From: Sipunculus nudus
Taxonomy: Eukaryota; Annelida; Sipuncula; Golfingiida; Sipunculidae
Direction: 5' to 3'
Length of the DNA stretch: 64,000 nucleotides
NCBI GenBank assembly: GCA_026874595.1
Contig: CM049306.1
Coordinates: 26,465,519 to 26,529,518 of the forward strand
Below, one piece after another: positions 42,869-54,868 of this stretch. The notes beneath the pieces are model-generated. The model did no database searches. It was not told where the DNA came from and was given only the letters and a program-made list of their open reading frames with translations. Each line of letters opens with the position of its first letter. Position 1 is the stretch's first letter. A program made the translations under genes and the position numbers.

Positions 42869-43566
42869 ACAGGTGCTCTTTTTATTATGTGACACCGGCG
42901 TAACTCGGTTGTGACACTCGTGTCTGGCCGCGTATTACATTCTATGTTCAATCCGTACTGGTTGAACTCTCGTTGTCATGTTTAGCCTTGGGTTTTCACG
43001 CCTGGCCGAGGTCACGTGATGAGCCTGGTGTGTGGAGATACACACAGTGCTGTTTTTCTAGAGAATCCCTGAAACGCGTGTTCGAGAAGTGGAAAATTCT
43101 CGGCTTGGGGTGTGAAGGTATATAAAGGGGCTGTGTTTTAGAACCGGACAGAGAGAACAGCAGAGCAGATTCCAGCGGACGCAGAAGCGTGTGTCAGTTT
43201 CTAGGACCTTATCCGACTAATGCGGCAATTATAGATTTTCAAAGACTTTCTCCTGGTTTTTATGCATTGGGACTTCAGTTTACTTTCTGGGTTGTTGCAA
43301 GAACTTTCAACTGGACTGTCATTCTCCGAGAGTATACATTTAAAGAACTTATCGTGGTGACGGTGTTGGTATCTAGGTACTGTGCACATTATTTTCTATG
43401 TGATTGTATTGACTTGTTGTTATACCGCTGTTTCACTGTATAATTGTATTGATTTTGTGTATTGTAATAAGGGTTGTTTTAAGAATAAATAATAGTTATT
43501 TGTTAACAAAAAACCACTGACTTCTTTATTCATTCCCCTAGACATTTCACGCTGCCTAGTGTTACA
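42865..43566 (+). mobile_element. Candidate solo LTR
   Basis: Begins TGTTAC and ends GTTACA. It has promoter-like gtatataaagggg at 43118-43130 followed by a purine-rich start region, and an AATAAA at 43484-43489, i.e. a U3-R-U5-like order in about 700 bp. No internal retroelement sequence adjoins it. A target duplication is not clear, and an alternative reading is a TA-flanked element to 43,647, because ttgttac at the left is mirrored by gtaacaa there. Confidence 0.4.
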
Positions 43567-43642
43567 GAATCTGATTTTTTTTATCTCCATTACGAAATTT
43601 GTGTTCATCACGCATACGTAATCTGTTTATATTAAGTTCCGT

Positions 43643-43647
<5 letters not shown>

Positions 43648-43719
<72 letters not shown>

Positions 43720-43720
43720 C
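43648..43720. repeat. (TA)n microsatellite
   Basis: About 36 TA units with one interruption near 43,706. Confidence 0.95.
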
Positions 43721-44150
43721 ACGCCACTCAGAAAATTTGCCGCAACTGCATGAATACCGTGGTCATCAATATCATGACGTCCAAAATGCGGCCCTCCGAC
43801 GGACAGCATGCGAAATGGATAGGGGCTGGATTGGAAAATGTCGGGTCATCAATATAATTTACATATGAACAGAGCTGATTGTATATGTCATAAGACGGTG
43901 TTTTTATGGGGTATTTTAAAAACATGAATTAACAATTTTTACAATAAATATTGTTGAATTGATACAATAATTATAATTAACAGATGTATAATTAAGCAAA
44001 AATAAGGGTTATTTAATGTAAATTAATACGTTTTGGGAATAACAACACCGTTAAACTGGACAAATTTACCATTAGTGTATGTCTTCCGCACATAACGTCG
44101 TTCATGACGTTGTATACGTCGTCAAGAAAACTAGACCATTTAAACACATA
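43721..44150. other. No gene recognised
   Basis: AT-rich, featureless. Confidence 0.45.
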
Positions 44151-45430
44151 GTTACATGTTTGTAATCCTCATTCACAAGGTTAAAACAGGGAACATGTTT
44201 CTTATTATTGTATCTCCAGATAAAATCGGGATACGGTTTAGACACGGTCGAGCCGCCGCCGCCTTCGCCACCGCTGCAGAGATTTCTTTCAGGCGAGATA
44301 AAAATAATTCAAGGATCTTTACCAAACTTGACATGTTCATAGATATGGGTGAGAGGACGAAACCTTCTTAAACGGGGTCATGACCTTTACTAGGAAAGTA
44401 ACCTTGACCTTGAATAGGTGGGGGGAAACCACACAAATTCTTAAATATCTCAAGAAATCTTGCATGGAATGATCCTAAAATAAAGTTGACCGAATATCTT
44501 AAATATTGTGGTCATATACCGGAAACTGGTGGCGCCACCCATTATCCTTTTCTTGTTTTCTTGCCTTATAAAATCCCCATCATTGCCACTTGACAGTACT
44601 GTAAGTATTATAAGTCAGAAACTAATGGACAGATTTCTATGATATTATGCTGTATATAGATATGGGTAACGGGATTAATGATATTTAAAATGGGGTCATG
44701 ACCTTTCCTTTTTCCACACAAAATAATATATATATCGGTAAGTGATGCATGGATTGGTCTAAAAATCAAGTTGACCGAAGATTTCGGATAGTGTTGTCTT
44801 CTGCAGAAAACAGGTGGCGCCATCTTCTGTCCTTTTCTTGTTTTCGCGCCGCTTTTTATCCCATCATTGCCACTTGTCAGTACTGTTAGCATTATAAGTC
44901 AAAAACAAATGGATGGATGGAGCTGAAATTGTGTATGACTATGGACCTGGGATACCTCCATCTTGAATTTCAAACGGTGGCGCCATCTTCAATCGTTTTG
45001 GTGTGGTATCCATCCGTACGTTTGCTTCAGGTGAATATTGCTTATATCTCAGGAGTGGTTCAATGTATTGGTCTGAAATTTGGCATGTACATCTATCTTG
45101 GAGAGTTTTTCTGAAAAAAATGGAAAGGTGGCGCAACCTACCTGATCGTTTTCATAGTATATATCAATGCCTTTTCTCAGGAATTATTAGCCGCATTGGC
45201 CTGAAATTGTGCTTGTACATAGATCTTGGATACCTCAGGCTCATATTCAAGACTGATGGCGCCATCTGCAATTGTTGTTGTTTGGCGTCCATCCGTACAT
45301 TTGCTTTAGGTAAAAATTGCTCATATCTCAGGAGTGGTTCAATGTGTTGGTCTGCAATTTGGCATGTACATCCATTTTGGAAAGTTTTCTCATCAACCAG
45401 ACAGGTGGCGCTACCTACCGTACCCTTTTA
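44151..45430. repeat. Array of ~150-bp units with ggtggcgccat
   Basis: Motifs ggtggcgccaccc, ggtggcgccatctt, ggtggcgcaacc, gatggcgccatctg and ggtggcgctacc occur at about 44,528, 44,812, 44,970, 45,127, 45,256 and 45,404, with shared ctcaggagtggttcaatgt and ctgaaattgtg. Several units read open over 142 codons, but the translation is repetitive and matches no family. Ends undefined. Confidence 0.65.
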
Positions 45431-46292
45431 ATAGTATAAATTAAATAAACAAAAACTTAATTAAACATATAACACAATAACGGTCATAGCGTATCCCGTA
45501 CACTGTAAAAAATGATGACACGTCTAATGTTTTGTACAGTACACCAGTGTTATATTTGAATACCCACGGGTATAAAACGTCCGTGTTTATGCAGAAAACA
45601 CTGTTGTCTACTGATGGACACAAGACGTGCTTTTACCAACATGTTGAAATGTCCCTTTAAAAGTATCAACAAATGTCTCACTACGTTGTAACAGTTTCAA
45701 ATGTGTGTAAATGACAAGAAAGTTATATTTAATATACATACACGTATTTTAAGCATTTATGTCAGGGGTTAGTATTTTGACCATATATATTTGCAGTTAA
45801 ATAATTAATGGGTGATTTTAGATTTAATAGGTCTTATAGTGCCCCCTTTATTCATTAATTCATCTGCCCCTATAACTTGAGCAGTATAAACACCTAAAAA
45901 TAAAATTCGAGTGTTTTCATGGTTGACAAGGGTCCAGTGCTTAATGAGATCACGTGATACTGTGAGGCCAACTGCTGGTACATGCGCAGTTGATTTGAAA
46001 TGACCTACATATGTTGCTTAATACTAGCATGTATTGAGACACCCAAACATCCAGTGCACTCGATTTGTATCTAATGTCCTTTAGAATGCCACCATGTGAA
46101 CACAGGTACGTCTTTATTTATCTTAACAATTATAATATAATTATATTTATATTATATTTATATTACAAGAAATTACTTTTATTTGTTACTTTCTCACTCC
46201 CAAATGACAGACATTGTAAAAATGTAAACGTAAAAATTGCCGCCAGGTTGGGTTTAACCTTGTTTTGGTTGACTGCGTTTGAGGTATGTGGT

Positions 46293-46353
<61 letters not shown>

Positions 46354-46655
46354 GTTATGGTACAAATGGGAATCTAGCACTTTTTTGCAATGCGTACATG
46401 TTTCACAGACACCTCAGCTGTCTGATTTATGGGGCTAAAGTTTTCTGGATTTTCTCCTAGCAAACTCCAATATTTAATCTTAAGTTTGTAGCTCAATGTA
46501 TCTGCATGTGAACTGACATCAGTGCCACACCAGCACAGGAATATTATGATTAGACGAAGTGAAATCCCGGGATAACGGGTAGTACCGAAGGGGAGGACCG
46601 TGGGTGGGGGCATGGCCCTGTGGGCCTACTTGACTACGCCCCCTATGGTTGGGTT
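45431..46655. other. No gene recognised; (TA)n at 46298-46347
   Basis: The only structure is a TA tract of about 25 units. Frames over it are artefacts. Confidence 0.5.
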
Positions 46656-47386
46656 ATTATTATCCCCCGCCGCCTCCGTCAGCGGGGCTCATAGAAATGG
46701 TCAGCGTTCGTCCGTCTTTCCGTCGTGCCGTCCGTCCATCCGTCCGTCACAGGTAAGTGGTTAACGCAAAAACTCAAAAAGAATTTGAAGTACAGCCATC
46801 AAACTTGCAGCATTAATGCATCTTATCAAGGGCTAAGACTTGGATAACCGTGACACATTTTTCAAGATCGCAGTGTCGAAAATGCTAAAATGATGTAAAC
46901 ACAATAACTGGAAAAGATTTTGAGGTACAGTTACCAAATTTGCAGTTTTGATGCACCTTATCAATGGCTAAGTCAAGTTCGATCATAGATGACCTTGACG
47001 CATTTTTCAAGGTAACAGCGGCCATTATGCTAAAATGATTTTACGCAAATAAAACTAAATATTTTCAGTTACAGCCACCAAACTTGGAATATTGATGACC
47101 TTGAAATATTTTCCAAGGTCACAGAGGCAATGATGTTTAAAAAGATGTAACGCAATAATTCAAAAGAATTTGAAGCACAGTCACCAAAAACTACCAGCAT
47201 TGACCTACTTCATGAAGGGCTAAGTCAAGTTCGAATATGGATGACCTTGATGCAGTTTTAAAGGTCAGAGTAAACTTGGTGCGTGACATTGACCCATCTC
47301 AAATTTCATATAGGTGTTCACAATTTTTTCTAGCTATATCCACAACAGGCAGGGGACATACTAGATCTGTTCAACAGATCAACTTT
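46656..47386 (+). mobile_element. Tandem-repeat-cored element with terminal hairpin
   Basis: Starts attatcccccgccgcctccg, nearly the same as the 39.13 kb element, followed by a GTCCGTCC tract at about 46,728-46,748. Four degenerate units share caccaaacttg and gaccttgacgc. Ends with hairpin GATCTGTT-C-AACAGATC (47364-47380) then AACTTTT. It belongs with the other minisatellite-cored elements, but its end lacks CTAG after the hairpin. Confidence 0.6.
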
Positions 47387-47452
47387 TCCCTTGTATATTC
47401 TTGGTTGACTTAATTTGTTTACATTCTACGACTGCTCAAGCTATTTTCTTAG

Positions 47453-47806
47453 CCAAAGAACACATTTCTCTCATTTTCATGTCACAGTGGATTCGATCCT
47501 CTAATTAATCTTATTTTCAGGTCTCATAAAATCTGTCCTTATTAACTTCAAAAACTGACAAGGAGATAGATTTATATATTGTATGTCTTATAATGGTTTA
47601 CTTTTTCCTCTAGCATCTCCCCATACCAGCCAAAGAACACATTTCTCTCATTTTCATGTCACAGTGGATTCGATCCTCTAATTAATCTTATTTTCAGGTC
47701 TCATAAAATCTGTCCTTATTAACTTCAAAAACTGACAAGGAGATAGATTTATATATTGTATGTCTTATAATGGTTTACTTTTTCCTCTAGCATCTCCCCA
47801 TACCAG
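47453..47806. repeat. Perfect 177-bp tandem duplication
   Basis: The segments 47453-47629 and 47630-47806 appear identical base for base (both begin ccaaagaacacatttctctc and end ccccataccag). Confidence 0.95.
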
Positions 47807-48225
47807 GAAAATCTAATGAGTCTGCTCAGTCCAGTCAGTTTGGCTGGATTCTTCGTTTATATCCTGATTCGATAAAAGATTTCTAAATTAATTACATTAT
47901 ATCTACATTCAATTACCATATATTACGACATAATACGCATTTCTCATATTCACTGTAGCCGTGTGAGAAACTTCTGTGGACATTTTTAGTTAAATATTTA
48001 ATTACCTGTTAGAACTGCATTTCACTTACAACGATAATACTTTCCTTTTACTGTGAAATGTTTAACTACTCGCTTAAAATCAATAATGAGGATAAGATAG
48101 CACTGCATTAATCCAGTGTTGTATTTTACTGATATAGATAGCGAGATAAATTTGGCTCAGCGTGGTAAGAAAAAAAAAATGAAAATCTCAGACCACAAAA
48201 TTATGAAAGAGCTTTAATTTTAACA
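47807..48225. other. No gene recognised
   Basis: AT-rich, featureless. Confidence 0.5.
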
Positions 48226-48798
48226 TTAAAAATGGGACGAACTATTCGCCTTCAGTATTGCAGTAACTGTTACTGTTGTAATAAATGTCGTTTGCGGCAT
48301 AAATAAATACGTATGAGAGGATTGTAAATGTATTCTGAATAATATAGGTCCATAACCTTTTACTTTTATCAATTTCGTCATATGTATGACGTCAGAGTTG
48401 AATACAACGATGGAATACTATGATTGCCAAGCACTTTATTTACACTTGAACACAAATATGAAACAATGGTGGCATTTCAAGATGAACGATGGGGGAATCA
48501 TTTCTTCAAGGGCCAGATGAAAGTGGCCACTAGCTTTTTTTTTTTTTTACAATATGACTGTTATTTCAATAGTGGTTGCACGACTGGGTCATTAATGTAA
48601 TAACGTCCACTATTGTAATAAATTTCGTTATAGGTATAAATAATGACGTCAGAGTGGATAACAACGTTTGAAATACTATAAATTCCCCAGCATTTTTTGC
48701 TTGAACAGAAAAATAAAACAATGGTGGCATTTCAAGATAAACTATGAAGGAAATGATTTCTTAAGTGGTGAGATAAAAGTGGCGGCTGTTTTTATTAC
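48226..48798. repeat. Palindromic satellite family, locus 2 (host of the LTR element)
   Basis: About two and a half units of roughly 245-300 bp: ggtggcatttcaagatgaac, gatttcttcaagtgg, gtggcggctgttttt, then attacaatagtgg-type palindromes and gacgtcagagt. The last unit breaks off at 48,798, where the LTR retrotransposon begins; in the 58.8 kb copy the same string runs on into attacaatagtgac. Confidence 0.8.
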
Positions 48799-50064
48799 TG
48801 TCGAGGACGAGCTGTCACTCGAATTTATTTCTGTATCCGTATTCAAGTTTTTGATTTTGATGTAACCCTAATATCCAGGAGGGCACAAAATGTAGCGGGA
48901 AGAAATAAATAAATGAAGTGTTAAATCACCGGAAATCTTCGGTTATTTTTGTGAACTAACGGCCACCACCCCGACAACTGACGGGACAATACACTATAAA
49001 GTTTATTTTGTTATTAGACGGTGAGCACGTTACTTGGTACTGGAACATCATGTAATACATAAGCGAACGTGTTGTGTTACCTGGTGAACAATTGAAAGGC
49101 ATGCGTTAATCTGCCCGTGGTAACCAGGAAGGAAGATTTATCACAGTGATATTTGATTATGTTCTTTGAATACGTTGTTAATCTGTTAATGGACCGTGCC
49201 AGTGGTCTGGATTCGCTAACTTGGTGACTGCAATTAGCTGTATGGTGCTGCCGACCAGTGAGTAAAAGTACCTTGTGATCTGACGTGTGATGTGGAAACA
49301 GATGTCATGGATATCAATGGACAGAGCCTGCAAGTGTTAATTATATTCCAAGTCTGATCATGGTGACTATAAACAGTGGACTCTGTGATTTGTCAGGATT
49401 TTCTTCTAAGCTAATACTGTGGACTCTGATTTCTTTGTGTCTACCTAAATAATGTATTTATAATGTCTAGTGCCATGTTATGTTGATGTTATGCTGCCTG
49501 ATACTTCAATGTATGCCTGAATTAAAAGATCACATTTCTAAATAATGTTTGCTATATTGATTGATGGTGCATCTTTTGTCTGAGATAAAATGTCACAAAC
49601 CTAATTCACTGCACACTACCATACCATGCATATAGTTATAGGGATGTCTGATAATGTTTTACCACAACACACTTTATTTTGTTTATTATTTTGATGTCTG
49701 ATGATGTTGCACCATCGCACCCTGATTGCCACATTACATGTTGATGGATTACTACTTTTCATTTTGTATTATTGTGCATTACCATTGAATATTGTGTTGT
49801 ATAGGGAACCTTCGTATGAACTGTGGACATATGAGTTACATATGTAGTATTCAGGAATTGCATTGGTTTTGAATTGTATTTTGTGAATATTTGATAGGAT
49901 TCTGAAGTATATTTGATATATCAGTTGATCAGTATTTTTGGGCTAGTTGCATATGTTGATTTAGGGTGTTAGTATTGAATGTAATTGACCTCATTTGTAT
50001 ACCAGGCTAGTTACTTGTTAGCTTTTGGGTGTATCCTGCTTAAAATTTTGTATATAAAGGTAAA
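48799..50064 (+). repeat. 5' LTR and leader of the gypsy element
   Basis: Contains the LTR start, an aataaataaat string at 48,904-48,914 and ctataaag at 48,994-49,001. Without a full second LTR the boundary between LTR and leader is not visible. No open frame. Confidence 0.6.
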
Positions 50065-51145
50065 ATGGCTAACCCGGCAGAAGTAATTGCTCAAACGGCT
50101 GCTGCTACTACAGAAGCATTAGTTAATGCATTGAGTGGTTTGAGGCTGCAGCCACGTCGTACATTTAGATTGTCAAAATCTAAAGAGAAGCCTCAAAGAC
50201 CAGGTGAGCCGACCATTAATGAGTGGTTGGAAGATTTTGAGGTATATTTTAGACAGTTGGGGCAAAAAGATGATAGTAAGTTATCTCTTCTAGCCGACCA
50301 TCTGGGCGAAATTGCCAAGGATGAGTTTATGTGTGCACCTGTAGAAGTCCGGTCAGACTATGAGCAGGTAACAGGGTTAATGAGACGTAGATTTGGACCA
50401 GCAGAGTCATTACCAACCTAAACACGTACCTTTAATGGGCGTATGCAGCAGGAGGGAGAATCATTAGCTGATTACAGTAGTGCCCTTATGATGATTTATT
50501 CCAGAATGGAGCGGACTTCTTCCATAGATGCTGATCAAAAGGCACTTGAACAGCTGAGGGATGTAACGTTAAAGGGTCAGTTCAAGCGGGGAGTGCTAGA
50601 TCCTTTTTTTTAGGGATTTAGAGCGGATTCATATCAGAGATCCAGATTTATCATTTGTTGGCCTTCGAGAGGAGATACTACGACTGTATCAGGATAGTGA
50701 CCCTTCTCATAGGAAGGTTAGAGTTAGGCACTTAGAGGTTTCAGGATCAGATGTTGTGGAAATCGGTAAGACTGGGACTCCAGTAATAGATCCCACTATC
50801 CAGGCTTTGTTACAAAGTCAACAGGGAACAAATGCTCGATTGGATAGGTTGATTGAGGCCATGTCAGGTAGTTTTGTCCCAGGTCAGGGTGAGCCTGTTC
50901 CTATGCCTTTACCACCAGCTCAGTATACGGTTCCTCCACCACAGACTGGTTATAATTATGTTGCCTCCTCTCAGGAAAATTCAAGAGTTGATGGTCGATG
51001 GGGGAGGAGAAGTAAGGGACCATGTTTTTATTGTGGAGTCATTGGACATTTCAAACGGGAGTGTGCTAAGTGGAAAGCCAGGCGTCAGGCATTGACCTCA
51101 GGTACAGGTAATGGTCAGTCAGTAGATGATCACCCAAACAAGTAG
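50065..51145 (+). pseudogene. gag: gag of the gypsy element (broken)
   Basis: Starts at an ATG after the leader. The capsid-like region includes INEWLEDFEVYFRQLG. A TAA stop lies in frame at 50419-50421 and the frame shifts near the T-run at about 50,607. The second half, in another frame, ends in a basic nucleocapsid with one CX2CX4HX4C zinc knuckle (51023-51064). Gag packages the element RNA; this copy cannot make a full product. Confidence 0.88.
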
Positions 51146-51800
51146 CCTCTGAGATTTTGGGCAAGTCTCAAGAGACAGTGCCTACGCCCACTAATACTAA
51201 TCCACCATCAATTGTTAACCAGGATGAGACTGTAAGTAGTCCTTTAGAAATGATTCTTTGGGGATGGAGGCAGATACTAAGTCTATGCAGTCAGGTGAGT
51301 TCCTGTAAGTGTTATGACTGGGCAAAAGTGGGACTCAGTTCATGCAGTGTCGCTGCAAGTTAAGGAATGTTATTTAGCTGGGATTAGTAAGGGTGACATG
51401 TGATGAATGTGTTTATGTGGAGCCAATCAGTGGGGCACCAGTAGATTTCTTGAAAGGTGTTATGATCTTGGAGGGGATCCAGTGTCTAGATGAAGATAAA
51501 GTTAGTGTGGTATTGCACAACCAGGGTAATGAGCCAGTACTTCTCCAACCTAATACGAAGATAGCTACAGCTCACCAGGTGATAGAGATGTCAGAAGTTG
51601 TCACTGAGGTGAAACAGAAGGGATACAGGTTGCTGTCAGAGAGGTTGCTCTTGTGGAGTCGCAGTATGATGATGTCGATGGTTATATTTCAGAAATTAGT
51701 GATGCTGATGCTGTTTCTGGCTGTAGTGAAAGTGGTTCCAGTAGAGAGGTGGAAATCCAGGATTGCACTATCTTTTCTCCACCTCATGGTTTACAGCTAG
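51146..51800 (+). pseudogene. Protease/linker region of pol (degenerate)
   Basis: Position between gag and RT is where the aspartic protease belongs, but I see no D(S/T)G motif in any frame. A 135-codon frame (51393-51800) with VSVVLHNQGNEPVLL resembles the segment just after protease in gypsy elements. The frame shifts again near 51,640. The protease active-site part is probably deleted. Confidence 0.5.
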
Positions 51801-52705
51801 GGGAGGTAGATCCTAAGTATATCCCAGCGGTAGCACAGTTACTCACTAAACGAAGAGATGCTTTCTCGCATGGTACTTTTGAACTAGGTAAATGTGACAT
51901 TATTCCCCATGAATACAACTTAAGGATGAGGACGTTGTGAGTTAGCCGTATAGATGGATCCCACCTCATTTATTACAAGAAGTTCGAGAGCAGCTTCAGA
52001 AGTTACTAGATAAAGGGGAAATCCAGAAATCTGCTAGTAGTTATGCCAGCCCGGTAGTACCTGTTCGGAAACGTGATTGCAGTCTTCGTTTTTGTGTTGA
52101 TTATCGCCAGTTAAACAGTAAGATTGTGAAAGATGCATTTCCTCTTCTCGCATCGAAGAATCCTTAGAAGCTTTGGGAGGAGCATGTCTGTTCTCGAGCC
52201 TTGATTTGGCCCATGGGTATTTTCAGGTAGTTTTACATCCTAAGTCCATTCCTTTGACTGCTTTTCGGGTACCGCGGGGTTTGTATGAGTTCACTAGATT
52301 ACCTCAAGGTTTGGTAAATAGCCCAGGAACATTTCAGAGAATTATGGAGTATATATTTGGAGACATGAATATGTCTAAGCTCTTGATGTATTTTGATGAT
52401 ATTTTGGTGTACTCATCAACATTCACTGAGCACTTGAGTAGGCTAGATAAGGTATTTAGGAGAGTGATTGTAGCTAAATTGAAATTAAATGGGAAGAAAT
52501 GTCATTTGTTTCAAAGAGAGCTCAAGTATCTTGGACATGTGGTTAGGGATCAGGGAGTTTCAATCGATCCTGACAAGGTTGAGCGTGTAAAGTTATGGCC
52601 TGTTCCCAAAGACCAGGATCAGTTAGCTTCATTTCTAGGTCTAGCTTCCTACTATAGGAGATTTATTGAAGGATTTTCAAAGTTATAGCTGCTCCTTTAT
52701 ATGCT
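51801..52705 (+). pseudogene. pol: Reverse transcriptase domain of pol (broken)
   Basis: Contains PHEYNLR, ASPVVPVRKRD, RFCVDYRQLN, then LFSSLDLAHGYFQ (catalytic Asp), LPQGLVNSPGTFQR and YFDDILVYS with the YxDD box at 52389-52400, followed by FLGLASYYRRFI. Frame changes occur around 51,945, 52,155 and 52,685, so the domain is spread over at least three frames although its motifs are well kept. Confidence 0.92.
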
Positions 52706-53263
52706 TTGAAGAACTCTCAGAAGTCAGGTAGCACCCAGACAAATAAGTTTATGTGGACAGAGAAAGCAGACATTGCCTTTAGAGCTCTGAAAGATGCTCT
52801 GGTACAAGCACCGGTTCTTGTTTACCCGAAGTTTGACAAAGATTTTGTACTTGAGGTGGACGCGTCATTTGAAGGTCATCTCCATCCCATTGCTTTTGCT
52901 AGCAGAGGTCTTAGAGGCTCAGAGAAAAGGTACCCAGATTATTCTAGCTTTAAACTTGAGCTCTTGGGGATTAAATGGGCAGTCGTTGATAAGTGTGGGG
53001 ATGTACTGATGGGTCATCATTGTTTAGTTCTTACAGATAATAATCCCCTTGCTCATCTCAGAACAGTAAAGCTAGGAGCAAATGAGCAAAGGTGGGTGGC
53101 TAAGCTAGCACCTTATGACATAGAGATAAGGTATAGAAGTGGTAGGTCAAACAGAATAGCTGATGCTTTAAGCAGGCACCCTTTGAATGAATTGTATGTA
53201 TCATCAGTTGCTTTGGTGAGCACATTGACACTGGCGACTCCATTACCTTTAGAGTGTAGGTAG
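52706..53263 (+). pseudogene. pol: RNase H domain of pol
   Basis: Shows LEVDAS, HPIAFASRGLRGSEKRY, LELLGIKWAV, VLTDNNPL and SGRSNRIADALSRHP, the usual Ty3 RNase H series. Some ten residues that normally follow the first catalytic Asp (the GLGAVLSQ stretch) are missing. Ends at an in-frame TAG (53261-53263), beyond which the same frame continues towards integrase. Confidence 0.88.
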
Positions 53264-54868
53264 ATTGTCCCAACTCCAGATTACCAGTTGCCAGATATTG
53301 CGGTCCCAAGTGTGTTGCCAACTTATACATGCAGCCAGTTATCTGACATGCAACAAACTGATGATATTGTGGGTAAAATTTGGACTCGTAAGGTGGCAGG
53401 TTGGTAGCCAGGTGAGGAGGAACCAGATAGAGATGTACCAGGTCTTCATGGTTGGTTGAGAGAATATGATTCATATGTGATGCAGAATAATGTACTATAT
53501 CGCAAGACTTGTGATCCGTCATTAGGAGATCAGATGATCTATCAGGTATTGGCACCTAAACAACTTCAGTTAGTGCTTAATGAGGTTGCACATAATCATT
53601 GGGGTCATCAGGGAATAGTACGTACCACTGCTTTGTTAAAATCTAGGTGTTATTGGCCAGATATGCGTGCACAAGTTAAGATGTACATACAGAAATGTGT
53701 ACAATGTACAGTTGCTAAGGCTCCGTTAACAAAGATTAGACCGCCCATGCAGCACTTGCTAGCTTTTAAGCCATTAGAACTCTTGGCTGTAGACTTTTTG
53801 AAGTTAAATAGAGGAAAGGGAGGAGTTGAAGATATGTTGATGATGACAGATGCCTTCACAAAGTGGGCTCAGGCAGTACCATGTCCTGATCAGACTGCAG
53901 TAACAGTTGCACGGAAGTTGCGTGATCATTGGTTTAGTGTATTCGGGGTGCCAGTTCGCTTCCATTCCAACCAAGGTAGAAATTTTGAGGGTAAATTGAT
54001 ACGGGAGCTATGTCGTTTGTATGGTGTTCGCAAATCCAGGACTACACCATATCACCCTCAAGGGAATGGTCAAACTGAAAGATTCAACCAGACACTATGT
54101 GGTTTGATAAAGTCAGTGGATTGTACTATGAGAAAACAGTGGCCAGACCTTCTCTCCAGTCTAGTTTATATGTACAACACAACCCCACATACCGTAACTG
54201 AAATAGCCCCTTATGTATTGATGTTTGGCAGGAAATCTTTTATTCCACTAGATCATCTGTTAAGTACCACCGGGTCTGACTGGGATGAGGAGTATGTATC
54301 AGAACAGGCGCAGTTGAAAGAGAAAACATGGTCTGTAGCTTGAGAAAGGTTGGAAAAGGCTGTTGATGTGGAAAAGCGTAGGTATGACAGAAAAGCCAGG
54401 ATTCAGCCTATTAAGCCAGGAACTAGTGTTTTGTTGCAAAGAACAAGGTTCAAGGATCGCCATAAGCTAGAAGATAATTTCTATAGCGAGCCATATGTAG
54501 TTACAGCCTGTAATGATGAACAGAATTTGTAGGAGATAAGACCAGCGTTGGGAGGTAACAGTCGCTGGGTGAACAGACAGATGATTGTAGTTGATCCACG
54601 AGGGAATGTAGAACTGATACAGGAACTTCCTAGAAATTTTGATATTATTGAGGATGAGTCTGATACTGAGATGTCAGATGATGACGATGTAAATAATGAA
54701 CCTGATTTCTGTTTCATGTTTAAGGAGGTAGACTCACAAGCAACAGGTAATGAGTTGCATAGCAGTGTGACAGCATTAGATGAGCAAACCGTAAGACGTT
54801 CTAGTAGGAGCACAAAGGGTAAACACACTAATCCTTTCAAGGAGCCCAGATCAATCCTTTCGGAGTGA
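53264..54868 (+). pseudogene. pol: Integrase and C-terminal part of pol (broken)
   Basis: The frame is the same as RNase H but interrupted by TAG (53405), TGA (54341) and TAG (54530). The zinc-binding HHCC region is at 53,585-53,710 (GHQG.., CVQC). The catalytic triad reads Asp (53792-53794), Asn instead of Asp (53969-53971) and Glu (54077-54079), with the canonical 35-residue spacing between the last two. A C-terminal basic and acidic tail runs to 54,868. The second catalytic Asp is lost, so it would be inactive even without the stops. Confidence 0.9.

Noticed and set aside
43599-43868. Frames of alternating Ile/Tyr here and at 6540, 46065 and 56900
   Set aside because: They are translations of (TA)n microsatellites.
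45003-45431. 142-codon plus-strand frame as a gene
   Set aside because: It spans tandem units and its translation simply repeats with the array.
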